Source: Punica granatum
Taxonomy: Eukaryota > Streptophyta > Magnoliopsida > Myrtales > Lythraceae
DNA: 64,000 bases
NCBI RefSeq assembly: GCF_007655135.1
Contig: NC_045130.1
Coordinates: forward strand, 7,502,001-7,566,000
Direction of reading: 5' to 3'
In this document: positions 35,613 through 47,040 of the stretch, in pieces
How the letters are laid out: each line of letters begins with the position of its first letter
Numbering within the stretch: the first letter of the stretch is position 1
Program-made: the position numbers and the translations under genes
Notes under the pieces: model-generated
What the model saw: only the letters and a program-made list of their open reading frames with translations
Told to the model about the DNA's origin: nothing
Databases searched by the model: none

Positions 35613-38600
35613 TGTCAGCACCTAATTTTGGTCCACCGGCTTCAGAAGGGCAGAATCGTCGTTTTTGCCATCCGTGAGGGAAGTATTTCCGATTAATTAC
35701 CCTAGTAGCCACGACTTTTCGGAGATAGCACATTTTCCTAATCTAGCACCAAATTTGTGATTTTTCAGAATAATAATACCATTTGGGACATTTTCGAATT
35801 TCGCGTACATCGACGTCAATTTTCGAAATTCGGGACAAAATTCGAGATTGAAAATAATTTTATTGTATAATATCGATCATCAAATTTTTCGGAGTGTAAT
35901 GGCGGTCTCGAATTATTGTTCCGACGTCCGATCAAGAAGACGAGATTTTAAATTTTGTACGCGCGTCGATTTTGAAATTCGAAAAAAAAAAAAAAAAAAA
36001 GCAACGGTCAGAAGTCAGTGACTTCTGACCGCTGCTCCCCTCCCATCATTTCCTTTCCTGTTCTTCTTCTTCCTCTTTTCTTCATTTCTTTTTTCTTTTT
36101 CCTCTTCTTCTCCTTCCCTGCCAGGACGGAACCGAGCCGATGGAACCCGAGCCTGCCGACTCCTCTGCACACGCCAACTCTTCTGCGCACGCGACTTCTC
36201 GAACACGCCAACGATTTTTGACACGCGATCTCTCTCTCTCTCTCTCTCTCGCTCTCTCAGTTTTTCGGGACAAGAAAACCGAAGCTCACGGTCGAAAAAA
36301 AGGAGAGGAAACCCGCAGCTAAAAAAAAAAAACTCTCTCGAGCTCACGGATTCTCGCCCTCAGCTCGTTCGGACATCGACCCCTCAGCTCGAACGAAAAA
36401 AAAATCCGGAGCTCATCGATTCTCCCAAAAAATATTTTCCCACAGCTCACGTTCTCCCTTAGCTTACCCGGATTTCCCACACAGCTGAAACTCCCGAAAA
36501 ACTCCAGCTATCACACGGATTCTTCGAGAGTTCGATTTCCGGAATTTCTCTCAGCTCACACGCCCTCGGAAACCCGGAGCTCGAACCCGGACCGAAACCC
36601 TCAGCTCGACCCGCGCCTCACCCCCAGCTCACGGGCGACCTTCGGATCCCTCATCGACTTCGCCCTCGCCTCTCGCGCCATACCTCAGCTCGCTCTCCCG
36701 ACGCTCAACCACCCGAACTACCCCTCTTCTTCCTCTGTGTTCAGTGTGTAGCTAATCGGGTCGTTACATTTTTTTCGGGTTGAACAGATCGCCCAGCCCC
36801 ACAGCACAGACCGGGTCCAGCAGCGCCGATCCACTCCAGCTCGCGTCGGCCCAGCCCAGCTCGCGTCGGCCCAGCCCAGCTCGCGTCAGTCCAGTCCAGC
36901 TCGCGTCCGCCCACTCGGCCAGGTCCACTCCCACTGAAGCTCGGCCCAGTCCGCCCGGCCCAACTCGTCCAACAATTTAAATATTTTACTTTTTTTCTTT
37001 TCCTTTTCTGATTTACAGAATCACCCCTCAACTTCCCGAACTAGGTAAATCCTTTACTTAGTGGCATGTTTAGGGCTCATTTTCTGAATATCTATGTTTG
37101 CTTGGATGAATATGATGCGAAATGAATGTTATTGGGCTGTGCGAGTGATCGGATTTGTCTCAAACTCGATTTTACGGACTTTTCGTTTTGTCTCATTTCA
37201 GTACAGAGGACGCATTTTTTTATTTTTAGATCTGCTCGGAATTTAAAAATGGTTTCCAGTCAAGTCCCGGTCATTTTAACTTCTCCAGATCAGTCCTGAA
37301 CTTTTCGGAATTTTTGAATCAGTCCCTGAACTTTTCGGAATTCTTAAATCAGTCCCTAAACTTTCGGAATTTTCACATTAGTCCCCGAACTTTTCGAATT
37401 TTCACATCAGTCCCTGAACTTTTCGGAATTCTCAAATCAGTCCCTGAACTTTTCGGAATTTTCAAATCAGTCCTGAACATTTTCCAAAGGACATCCAGCC
37501 CTTTACTACTTGGATCACCGACCGACAACGTATGTGCCATGTTTAAATATTTTATTCCTGTAATTATATGTATACGGCATGACGTGTGTGTTTTGCATGA
37601 TTTTTCGCTCTCCATGAATCGGTGTCGTTTTATCGATTTCGTTGATATCACGTTTTGTGTGTATGTTTGTATGTATTTATCATGATCATGGCGGCACCGG
37701 TTATGTAAATTTGTATGTTCGTCGTGCTTGATGCGGTAAAATGCTCTTGATCCGTGTTTAAATGCTTTATTATCGTTTAAATCGAAACCTCACATGAACC
37801 GGGTTAATCATGCAAACTCGACCTAAAATTAATTTTTTAAATCCTAAGATGGTCGGGAATTAGGATCCGCATCGGACGGTCCATCAATGATCGGCTCGAC
37901 GGTCTGAAACTCGAATATTTAGAGCATTTGGCAAAACATTAATCAATTTAATCAATAATTTCACTAACGGGGTAATTGGACGTTCATGCGATTGATTAAT
38001 TCGCTTGGCCCTAATAATTTTGTACGAATTAGTAATAAGCCGGTAACACGCGTCGATAGGTTGCAAACATGCGTTGGTGCCCTTTTCAAAGCTCGTAAAT
38101 TTTATCAAAATCGAGACACGTGGCTCGATGTGACATGGACGTCTAGGAAAATCTTGCGCGACTTGACTCGAGGCATCACCTGATTTCAGGAAACTCAGGT
38201 CGGGACGTGGAAGTTTTTCTTAGATCACTTCCGGATAGATTAACCGATCTTTTGACTCTTTTAGGGTTCTTGACAACCCTAGAAAATTCAAGGGATCGGT
38301 TAGCGCCGGTCACAGGCCGAGGTGGCCCGCACCGCGTAATCTCTCTTTCCCGAAGATAATTTTTCACCTCAAGGGCAAAATCGTCTATTTGCAACCTAGC
38401 GACACCCCCTAGGATTAGAATAAGAGAAACATTATGGTATTGGGGTAGGGATGGGCTACCTATCTAGGCGCAGGTTCATCTGCATAGCCCGCTCTATCCG
38501 ACCGATGAGTTTTTGTTATTCTAGCATAGTCTCGGGTAGTTAGTTCGGGTGGATTGGCTCAAAATACAAACACCGGACTAATTATATACCTGGTTAAGAC

Positions 38601-39622
38601 AAAAACGGGCAATAGCGGGATAAGCATTAGGTTCTAGGACTTACGAGCGGAATCCATATTCGGTAATAACTTGTAACAACCATAGTGTCACAACATAGAA
38701 CAATTCTAAAAGCAATCCACAAACATAAGATTTGACAACAGACGTCACGTACGTCAAGTCCTCGAAAATAATGCCAAGTGCGAAATACCTTCCCGAGGCG
38801 ATCCTTGATCGATTTCACACCTTGTACCCACTTTGTCTGTTTAGGGTAGGATTTGCATGCCAAGATACCCCGGTTAATAATTGGTTAATTCACGTAAATT
38901 CGACAATAATAAAACCCAATTGTTTGTTTATTTATGCCCGTTTTGTTACATTATTGCACTTGTTTTGTTATGCGGATCGAGCCTGATCCCTTAGGACACG
39001 ATCCATAGGGGGTCCAACGCCCCAACCGTAGATCACGGGGTCTAATCCCCTAACACTGAGCGCGCATCTTAATTTCAATTCCAGTCTTTCAAACCACACG
39101 GTGAGCACAAGTGGAATAATAACCGAACGCGATTCGACCGAGATTCAGTTGTTGTAATTTGTATTTTACTTATTTGAGAGGACAATGTAAGGATTTATGT
39201 TGTACATTTATTCATGTAAGAATCCCGGTCGGAGAGTGGACGGTCGGAATGTTCCTTCGAATTTACGATGTCAAAACGCGTAAGATTGAGCGGAACTTAA
39301 TTAAGCGGTAATTAAATTAAAATGGCAAGCCTAGACAAGCTAGAGTACCGATAGGGCATGCGAGATATAGGCTCGCATGTAACAGAACCCCCGAATTCGG
39401 AACTTCAGGTTTCGCAGACCATATGCCTTAGCAATTAGGTGTACCCCGTACCTCTAGACCCGGGTAACTTGCCGGCCCTTGACCTTCGGGTCGTAAAATG
39501 GCAAGTGGCGACTCCTTCTCACGTGCGTCCGTCGCGCGTCCCCGGGAAGGTGGACACTCCCAAGCCGCGTTGCATAGGCGAGCGCACGCGTGCCCCGACG
39601 AGATGAAATTCGGGTGCGCACA
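35613..39622 (+). repeat. 3' LTR (complete, 4,010 bp)
   Basis: Starts TGTCAGCACC, ends GTGCGCACA just before the CACAT target duplication, and matches the 5' LTR except for about 20 substitutions, poly(A) lengths, one 20-bp repeat unit and the final 42 bp (39,581-39,622), which only this copy has. A sequence TGGCGACTCC (39,507-39,516; also 24,992-25,001 in the 5' copy) resembles the tRNA-Arg-type primer-binding site of Tat elements but lies within the LTR. Confidence 0.93.
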
Positions 39623-40043
39623 CACATCAAACCACATGTCAAGCCCTTTTTTTTTCACTATAACTCTTGACATGAAACCATCTGGCACTCTCATATTTTT
39701 TGCTTTTTTATCCTTTTTTTACATAAAACTCTTGTCCGTGCTAAACTCACATCAAACCACATGTTAAGCCCATGTTTTCCTTTTTCTTTATTCATTTTCA
39801 TTTTCATTTTTGCTTTTTCTTGTGTGTCTACATATACGTATTTATTATTTTCATTTTTCCTTTTTTTATTTGTGTATATATATATATATATATTAAAAAT
39901 TTATTTGTGTATCAGCACGGCTTAACTCGCGTGTACCGTGCTCCAACTATAATAATTTCTTTAAATATGTTCATAAACTCTTGTACATGAAACTACGTGG
40001 CACTCTCATAATTTTTTCTTTTTTTATCTTATTATTATTATTA
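39623..40043. repeat. Target repeat of the retrotransposon, right part
   Basis: Continues the repeat interrupted by the element: CACATCAAACCACATGTCAAG at 39,623, CATAAAACTCTTGTCC at 39,722, and a further CTCTTGTACATGAAACTACG at about 39,978. The T-rich spacers between units vary. Confidence 0.7.
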
Positions 40044-40461
40044 GGAATTTTTACCTCATATAACCCATGGTTTAACCCTTTTTTCAAATATATCATATGC
40101 TTTTAAAATTGTCAAATATATCCCATTATTTATATTTTTCTCCAAATCTATTACAACGTTATATGTTCCGTTAATGAAACGTTTGTAGGCTCCAAATCTA
40201 TCCCATCATTTTAATTTTTTTCTCAAATCTATCCCATGATTTTAAATTTTTTTCTCAAATCTATCTTATGGTTTTAATTTTTCTCAAATCTATTATGGAT
40301 AAAAAGGACCACAGTAGCAAGACAGTTAAACGTTAACGGAGATATAACGGAGGGATAGATTTGAAGAAAAATTTAAACTATGAGATATATTTGATACTTT
40401 TTAAAATATATGATAAATTTGAAAAAACGGTTAAACCATAAGATATATGAGGTAAAAACCT
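40044..40461. mobile_element. Long-TIR MITE inserted in (TTA)n, same family as 5.5 kb
   Basis: The left arm begins GGAATTTTTACCTCATATAA; the reverse complement of the right arm begins GAGGTTTTTACCTCATATAT. The arms pair over more than 100 bp, with repeated CAAATCTATC phrases. Internal blocks such as CAAATCTAT...CGTTAT...TTCCGT match the MITE at 5,519-5,884. Both flanks are TTA repeats, consistent with a 9-bp target duplication although the length cannot be read there. Confidence 0.7.
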
Positions 40462-40462
40462 C

Positions 40463-40497
<35 letters not shown>

Positions 40498-40498
40498 T
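40462..40498. repeat. (TTA)n microsatellite
   Basis: About twelve TTA units on the right flank of the MITE; a shorter run (40,027-40,043) is on its left flank, so the MITE split one microsatellite. Confidence 0.85.
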
Positions 40499-41495
40499 TG
40501 GCATAAAACTCTTGTCCATTCTAAACCCACATCAAACCACGATGTCAAGCCCATGTTTTCCTCTTTCTTTTTTCACTAAAACTCTTGTACATGAAATAAT
40601 GTGGCACTCTCATAATTTAGACTTTAGGGAGAAATTTTTAATACCATCTTTTGGCCTCGCAAAAGGCACGAGACTGTCATATATAATATCATATACAAGC
40701 ATCATATTATCATAAATAAAATAAAATATTGATTATAAATTCTGAGAATAAAATTATAATTATAATTACCATTTGTTTTTCTTATTGTCTCAAATCAATT
40801 TTATTATTTTTAAATATTTTTATCATTCATAACGACTTTTAACTTATGATTTGAACATATCATATGCTAGGCTAATGCATTGTGTGGTTAACTATATTTT
40901 ACTTTTATTCTTTAAGAAAAATAGTTACTTCAATATCTGAACTATATCTACTAACTCAATAACCAAAGTGTGAATAAAAATTTATGGTGCTATTGAAGTT
41001 CGATGAGTTCTTCCATAGAAATGGATTTGCCTTTGCAACTGCATGTCCCGTCTTCTCCGCTTCCATTGAAAAGTCCAAACCTTGAAAAGTACCAACATTG
41101 ACCCTTCACCAGAGAACAAGGAAGTCAAAACGTTGACCGCAGCCGCGGCCCATAAGGTTCTCTGTACGCAGTACATGTAAGCAAACATTGGATAAGTATT
41201 ATTAATTCTTTTCATTGTTTACCACCCAATTAAAATGCTTGAAAGATAAAAACATTGACTCCATAATGAGCACACAAATTTTCACTTATTGGATAAATAA
41301 TACGCAACTAATATTTTTCACTTGTTGAGAAGAGAATAACCTCAATGCTCGATCACTTAAAATTGAGAGAGTAATATCACCCATAATTTTATTTATGAAA
41401 AAAAAATTCAACCAATATTTTTCTAGTGCATACGTGCAATACTCGGACCCGTCATCACAAGAAAGATCAAGGCTTCCGGCCGACACACACAATCA
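40499..41495. other. Intergenic region upstream of OMT2
   Basis: Starts with one more unit of the target repeat (40,501-40,620). The rest is AT-rich without a recognisable gene. A 77-codon minus frame at 41,215-40,982 has no domain signature. Confidence 0.5.
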
Positions 41496-41501
41496 TATAA
41501 A
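41496..41501 (+). promoter_or_regulatory. TATA box of OMT2
   Basis: TATAAA about 125 bp upstream of the OMT2 start codon, followed by a CT- and CA-rich leader. Spacing is suitable for a plant promoter with a leader of about 90 bases. Confidence 0.45.
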
Positions 41502-41622
41502 CAAATACCAATAGCTGAATTTTCCATAAGGGAAGCTGCCATTAGAACTTTCCCTACAAGAACCTGCCCTCAAGATATCTGTCTTCCCCATACCAAATTC
41601 ATCCACCCAGAACAGTACCTCA

Positions 41623-43101
41623 ATGCGAAACCATAGCATGGCCATACCGGCGATTAACGAAGAAGAAGAAGAACAAAGGAGCAGCCTGTATGCCTGGCAA
41701 CTGGCAAGCTCGTCTGTTCTTCCGATGGTCCTGAAAGCAGCTGTGGAGCTCGGGGTGCTCGAGGTTATAGCCGCAGCAGGCCCCGGCAGTATGCTCTCCG
41801 CTTCTCAGATCTCGTCCGAGCTCAAGAGCACAAACCCGAGAGCAGCTTATGTTCTCGATCAGATGTTGTGCCTCCTTGCAGCTCACTCTGTCCTCACTTG
41901 CTCCGTTTCTCCCTCCGAGTGCAGTACCCGTGCTGGACAGAGCCAGACCTCTGAGAGGCTATATGGGTTATCCCCCGTGTCCAAGTGCTTCATCAGGGAC
42001 CAGGAAGGGGGATCACTGTCTCCTTTGTTACACTTGATTCAGGACAGGACCATGTTAGATATGTGGTACTCTCTCTTTCCCTCTTAAGATTCTTGAGATT
42101 TTACGAACGAACTTACGACTTTTTGGAGGTCCACGAAGGGTATCCAAAGGAAGAATATGCGGAAAAAAGTCGCAGATTCATAACTTAGCATTCATTGTTC
42201 ATCTTCATTGCCATACCAAATATGACAGGTTTCATTTGAAAGATGCGGTTCTGCAAGGCGGACTGCCCTTCGAAAGGGCATCTGGGACAAGTGCGGCATC
42301 GTACATGGGAAGGGATCCGAGGCTGTCCGAGATTTTTAGGGGCTCGATGAAGGACTTCAACAAGTTGTTTGTGATAAAGATGGTGGAAACCTACAACGGG
42401 TTTGAAGGCCTAAGCACTTTGGTAGATGTAGGAGGTGGAGATGGTTCCATCCTCAACACGATCATCTCCAAGTACCCTTCCATTAAGGGCATCAACTTTG
42501 ACTTGACTTCAACCATAGAGAGGTCACCCACTTATCAAGGTCAGTTTTCTGGGGGTTTTAACAGATGGTCTCCAGCTCAATATCACAATTTCTTATCGGC
42601 ATTGATCTAAGTTGAGAATTTTATCGACAGGGATCGAGAATGTTGCTGGAGATATGTTTCAGAGCATTCCGAAAGGTGATGCCATCTTCATGAAGGTTAG
42701 GACTATAAACTATATCGGGCGCACTCTTTTACTGTATTGCAGATGTGAAGAGAGTCCCTGATGTTAATTTGTTTGTCAATGGGGTGAAGTGGATGCTCCA
42801 TAACTGGAGCGACGAAGACTGTGTGAAGATACTCAAGAACTGCTACGTCGCCCTGCCCGTGAATGGGAAAGTGATTGTGGTTGAACTGGTAATTCCAGAA
42901 GTGCCGGATCCTGGCTCCGCTTCTCGGAGCCTGTTCCAGATGCATATGTTCATGATGAACCTGAATCCGGGGGGAAAGGAGAGGACGGAGAAAGAGTTTG
43001 ACATACTGGCAAAGGAAGCTGGGTTTTCAGGGGTTCGAGTCGTTTCTTGTGCTTACGACTTTTCATTCGTTGAGATCTACAAAGACGAGAAATCATGTTA
43101 A
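41623..43101 (+). CDS. COMT-like O-methyltransferase (OMT2), four exons
   Basis: Paralogue of OMT1 with the same intron positions and identical exon 2 and 3 lengths (311 and 65 nt). Exons: 41,623-42,065, 42,229-42,539, 42,631-42,695, 42,790-43,101, giving 376 aa (371 if translation starts at the second ATG, 41,638). It has SAM motif I LVDVGGGDGS, ENVAGDM, catalytic His in WMLHNW (H277), VIVVELVIPE with the usual Glu, and KERTEKEFD near the end. It transfers a methyl group from SAM to a hydroxyl on an unidentified, probably phenolic, acceptor. Intron 3 has a poor acceptor (GGGTGAAG); a better-looking AG 47 bp upstream would bring in an immediate stop. The coding region is intact. A tandem duplication followed by the 18.6-kb insertion explains its distance from OMT1. 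Confidence 0.9.
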
Positions 43102-43498
43102 ATGATGGCTTGTCCCTGTATCGGCAAGAATCAGAGTGACATTCCTGTTCTTTATCAAAGTCTTCCTTCCTCCTACTTCCCCATCCGTTGAACAGGTAGG
43201 CAAGATCAAAATTTCAAGCTCCGTACCTCAGCCTTGAAATTCATGAGATTTACAGAGGCTCGATGGTACTCCTTGATGATAGACAAAGCAATTGCTCTGT
43301 AGCAATTCTGCTTCTCCATGTATCTTCACTTCATACTCGAACCGCAAAATAAAATATATATTGAGAAATGCAATATGATTAGTCTTGCCCGATTACATCG
43401 AAGCAAGGATTTGAGAAGTCCCCAACAAACATTGTACTCTCAACGGCCCATCTGCTGAGAAGCTAGAGAACGCTTATACTAGGATAAGTTTCAAATAC
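43102..43498. other. Shared 3' flank of OMT2 and the MTP1-like gene
   Basis: Convergent genes end 397 bp apart. AAATAAAATATATA at about 43,347 could hold a polyadenylation signal for OMT2. No other gene is visible. Confidence 0.45.
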
Positions 43499-44770
43499 CT
43501 ATTCTCGCTCTATCTGAATGGTCACATGGCTGATGTTATACTCTCTCCTAATGTAATCCACGACCTTGTCCAGCACCATGTCAGCATTCGCATCGCGCTT
43601 TATCTTAACGTGACAGGCCAGCAGCACCTTCCCAACAGTAATTGCCCATATGTGCAACTCATGGACAGCAACAACCTCGTCCATCTGGCACAATCCCTCC
43701 TCAAGTCTCGTCGCATCAATCTCTCTAGGTGTGCTCTCCATTAACACCTCGAGGATGCTCCGGATCATCTTTATTGTCGTGCCCAGGACAATAACCGAGA
43801 ACACAAGTGTGCATATGAGATCGATGATCTTCCACTCAGGCTTCCACCATATGACTGCGCCTCCTATCATCACTCCAATGCTTTGAATGGAGTCTCCAAG
43901 CACATGGAGGTACGCTCCCTGAACATTTATGTTGCGTTCTCGCTTAGTTTCTGCAGGACCGGACATCGGGTGGGCCTCAAGGTCGGAGCGAACCTTGAGC
44001 AAAGGCTCAGTAATATCAGTCTCCTGAATGTGATGATGATCATCATGTGGTTTGGAATCTTCATCATGGTGATGGTGCTGGTCAGTGACCCGATGATGTG
44101 CTGTGTAAGTTAACCCGTGGCTATGTGAATCTCCATGATCACCGTGGGCATGATAATGATCACCACCATGCCCATGCCCATGACCATTACCATGTCCATG
44201 CCCATGACCATGATCATGACCATGGTCATGACCCAATAAGAGTGTCATAGCAATATTGACCACCAAACCAAAGGCTGCAACAATGAACATGAGAAAACCA
44301 TCAACTTTAGTGGTCCCATTGATGAGCCTATCAATGGCTTCATAGACAAGAATGCCTGCAAGAAGCCATATCATCTGAATTGAGACAAGGGCTCCGAGAA
44401 TCTCGATCCTGAAGAACCCGTAAGACTGGCGTGGTGTTGCCTCCCAGCCTGAGGCCCATATCGAAAACAGTGAGATTGCAAAGGCTGCCACATCAGAGAG
44501 CAGATGGGCCGCATCCGTCAAAATTGCAAGACTGTTGGCCTTGATGCCCCCAACAACTTCCACAGTCATGAATATAACGCAGAGGACAACAGCAATAGCG
44601 AGCTTCCTCATGGAGGCAGACCGCTCCCTCGCATCCTTGGAGATTGTCTTGGCATCAGAAAATCCACAGGGGGCTTCATCACAAACCTTAGTCCCACCCT
44701 GACCAGTTACTGTGGGAGAGACATCTCCACATACTTCGACTATGTGTCCTTGATCAGAGTCTCTAGTCAT
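43499..44770 (-). CDS. MTP1: MTP1-type vacuolar zinc transporter (CDF family)
   Basis: A cation diffusion facilitator that exchanges cytosolic Zn2+ for protons, normally at the vacuolar membrane, giving zinc tolerance. The single coding exon gives 423 aa from ATG at 44,770. I chose this start because the frame further upstream has no ATG and runs into a 17-base C tract. Six membrane segments are visible. Zinc-site motifs are DAAHLLSD (H89, D93) in segment 2 and HVLGDS (H289, D293) in segment 5. Between segments 4 and 5 lies a His-rich loop (about 180-250) dense in HG/HD repeats, the zinc sensor and selectivity loop of plant MTP1 proteins. A cytosolic C-terminal domain ([15 protein letters not shown]) follows. 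Arabidopsis MTP1 is 398 aa; the extra length is mostly the loop. The call is secure. Confidence 0.95.
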   Translation of the reverse strand: MTRDSDQGHIVEVCGDVSPTVTGQGGTKVCDEAPCGFSDAKTISKDARERSASMRKLAIAVVLCVIFMTVEVVGGIKANSLAILTDAAHLLSDVAAFAISLFSIWASGWEATPRQSYGFFRIEILGALVSIQMIWLLAGILVYEAIDRLINGTTKVDGFLMFIVAAFGLVVNIAMTLLLGHDHGHDHGHGHGHGNGHGHGHGGDHYHAHGDHGDSHSHGLTYTAHHRVTDQHHHHDEDSKPHDDHHHIQETDITEPLLKVRSDLEAHPMSGPAETKRERNINVQGAYLHVLGDSIQSIGVMIGGAVIWWKPEWKIIDLICTLVFSVIVLGTTIKMIRSILEVLMESTPREIDATRLEEGLCQMDEVVAVHELHIWAITVGKVLLACHVKIKRDANADMVLDKVVDYIRREYNISHVTIQIERE

Positions 44771-44777
44771 CTTCACC

Positions 44778-44794
44778 GGGGGGGGGGGGGGGGG
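44778..44794 (-). repeat. 17-base homopolymer just upstream of the MTP1 start codon
   Basis: Seventeen consecutive G on the plus strand, so C in the mRNA, ending seven bases before the MTP1-like ATG. It would lie in the 5' UTR directly in the path of scanning ribosomes. Confidence 0.9.
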
Positions 44795-44851
44795 AACCAA
44801 GCAAGTCAATTCAATATACAGCAGACGGGGAACTTCAGGATAGTTGTAGAC

Positions 44852-46741
44852 CTATCAAGAAAAACCAACAGTATGGAAAATGTGATATATGCGATTGAAG
44901 GGAGCTTTCTGCTACAAATAAGATCTTGACAAGAGAATTCTAGCATGCAACAGGTCTAAAAAGATATTCTTTTAGATCAAGTCACTCACAATGTTCACTG
45001 GCGCATGCCCGAGGGGTTTGATGATCCCATTGCAATCAAAAATCAGGATTTATCAGGTGTAGCTTAGATTATTACTCTCAGCAAGTGCTTCGAGAATGAG
45101 TGGAACAACAAAACTGACTGGTACAAATATGATTCAGCCTGAACTCATTCATCCAATACAATGTTAAAACTGAAGATATGATTACTCACCCAAAATTTCC
45201 ATTTCCAAAATTAACAGCAGAGCAGAAATTTACAGAATCCAACTGCAACTTCATACTCTAGAAAGGACCATTCGTAATTTCATCTTAAATATCCGGCGTT
45301 TGTTTTGATTAACCACCCTGCAAGAACTACAACCCTCATTCGCATTTATTAATCCAGATTTCAAGGACGAAGGAATACAATTATCTGCCTCAATTAGTTA
45401 AACTTTCTCAAGATGATATTTTCATGGAAGATACATTAAGAAAACATGACATTCGTCATAGGTGGATTCTCATACTTCTGACTTCGATCCTAATTCATAA
45501 TTCTCAAAGGCTTAAAACATATCACAAAGGCAATGTTGTAATTCTTCACCGGAAACTACATTTAGACCTACAAGATGTGGAGATTAACATACTGAAGAAG
45601 AGTCACGCACACTCTAGCAACTATTAGTAAAGTAGCAACACAGATATTGCAGCGAGATGAGCAGGTTGGTTCGATAAACTCTAGAATCAACAATATTGGG
45701 CAGAAATTATGACTAGACAGTATGCAGAACCAGCTAAAACCCAGCTTAAGATATGTATGAGCTGCAGAGTAGCTGCTAGTACTAAATGCATTTCAGACAA
45801 GTCATATGACAAACTCCACAAATTGCATTAAAAAGCTTACATTTATTTGACATTTTTAAAAAGACTAACACCACAGCTGCTCTTTACCTCCTGCCACTTA
45901 TCGCCGATTGATATATACCAATCAGTGGCCTTTTGGAATTTTTGTCATTAGCTTAATGTTTGAAAAACACATTGCCGTACACATGACTTGTTAAATAAGA
46001 TTTCAAGACAAATAAATGCCCCCCAAAATATTCAAACCTAATCCCAAGTTGAATGCCAAGCAAAATCAGCAGTCAGTTCCTCCGACCCTAAGAGCATAAA
46101 ATGCTACCACCGGTGTTCCAACTCGTAAATGAATTGCGATACGACTTCTGCATCAATGGGAGGAAAAGACTAAATTCTTCTGGCTATTTTTTGGTTTAAA
46201 GCTTCATGTAAGCTCTAAAATATAATCAAGATGCAAAAGTACGAGAATTATAACAACCCCGTTATCAAATTTCTCCCTAGGAACATCAATAGCGCATCTG
46301 ACACGATTTTTGTACCTCTACATGATCAGGATCGGTCCCGTTTAAACATAAATCTGCACTTGCAAGAACTGATCCTACAGAAATCCATCACTGCTAGCTT
46401 AAGACCATCTAGCAAAGTTCTTCAACCGTTGCTTGCCCATCCTCCCACACAAGTCAACCGTTCGAAACCCATCAAATTATTCCACAAAATTCTGTCAAAA
46501 CTCCCCCCGGTCTATCAATGAAACCGACAGTGAAGAAGACCTATCGACAATGATCATCAAACTGAAGCACAAGAATGCAAAGTCAATCCACAACAGGGCA
46601 AATCTTCCTCCTTAGTAAATCAAGAGAGAACCAAACCACGAATTGATCCCAGAAGTAGTACTTAACTTACAAAACAACTCAACAAACAACCGAAACGACG
46701 CATTGGAGATGGTATAGGATAAAAAAGGGTATGCAAGCGCT
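44852..46741 (-). other. Predicted 5' UTR intron of the MTP1-like gene
   Basis: On the minus strand a GC-rich, gene-like leader (about 46,860-46,742) ends CCCAGAAAG, followed by GTTAGCGC as donor. The likely acceptor is TTTTTCTTGATAG ending at 44,852. The 1.9 kb between is AT-rich, has no coding frame of note, and no other gene is visible in it. A long leader intron is common in plant genes, but this one is inferred from signals only. Confidence 0.5.
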
Positions 46742-47040
46742 AACCTTTCTGGGATTTTTCTCGGCAGCTCAGCTCTCAGCTTCAAGCCCAAGATTTGCGT
46801 GGTCGACCCAACAAGAAGTCGCTGTCAGCTTCAGGTTCTTTGTGGTCTCCTGTCTGGGCAGAGAAAAGGGATACGCACATACGGCTTAGTCCGGCCAACC
46901 GAACAACACCTTCTGAATCATCCCCTTCCTAGTCCTAAATAATCAATTTGCTCCGTTTCTTCTTGCTTGTCCCCTCTCTCCTTTAGTTTATCTCTACCGC
47001 CCGCGTCTTTTTCTTCTCTATAAATAAAACATCATATTTT
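46742..47040 (-). promoter_or_regulatory. Probable first non-coding exon and promoter of the MTP1-like gene
   Basis: The minus strand shows a CT/GA-rich leader and a block of higher GC than its surroundings (46,742-46,900), then GA-rich sequence up to about 47,020. I see no canonical TATA box on the minus strand. The TATAAATA at 47,019-47,026 is on the plus strand and faces the wrong way. Confidence 0.4.

Larger units (their letters stand above)
21058..39627 (+). mobile_element. Ty3/gypsy LTR retrotransposon, Tat/Ogre type, with 5-bp TSD
   Basis: The element proper is 21,063-39,622 (18,560 bp), flanked by CACAT at 21,058-21,062 and 39,623-39,627. Order: 5' LTR, ORF1 remnant, gag, protease, intron, RT-RNase H-second RNase H-integrase, a long 3' untranslated region, polypurine tract, 3' LTR. 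Integrase after RT places it in Ty3/gypsy. The second RNase H, ORF1 ahead of gag, great length and an intron before RT are hallmarks of the Tat/Ogre branch. The LTRs differ at roughly 20 positions over 4 kb by eye, indicating recent insertion. Damage: deletion at the 5' LTR/internal junction, an ORF1 stop and two gag frameshifts, so it is probably not autonomous. LTRs start TG and the 3' LTR ends CA. Confidence 0.95.

Noticed and set aside
34251..35677. Overlapping long plus-strand frames (up to 459 codons) of Ser/Phe/Arg-rich repeats
   Set aside because: They are created by a tandem repeat lacking stop codons; all three frames are open and none shows codon bias or a domain.
43883..44929. Plus-strand frames opposite the zinc transporter (76 and 141 codons)
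   Set aside because: Antisense shadows of a strongly conserved MTP1-type coding region.
47019..47026. TATAAATA as a promoter for a plus-strand gene
   Set aside because: No coding or transcript-like sequence follows on the plus strand.
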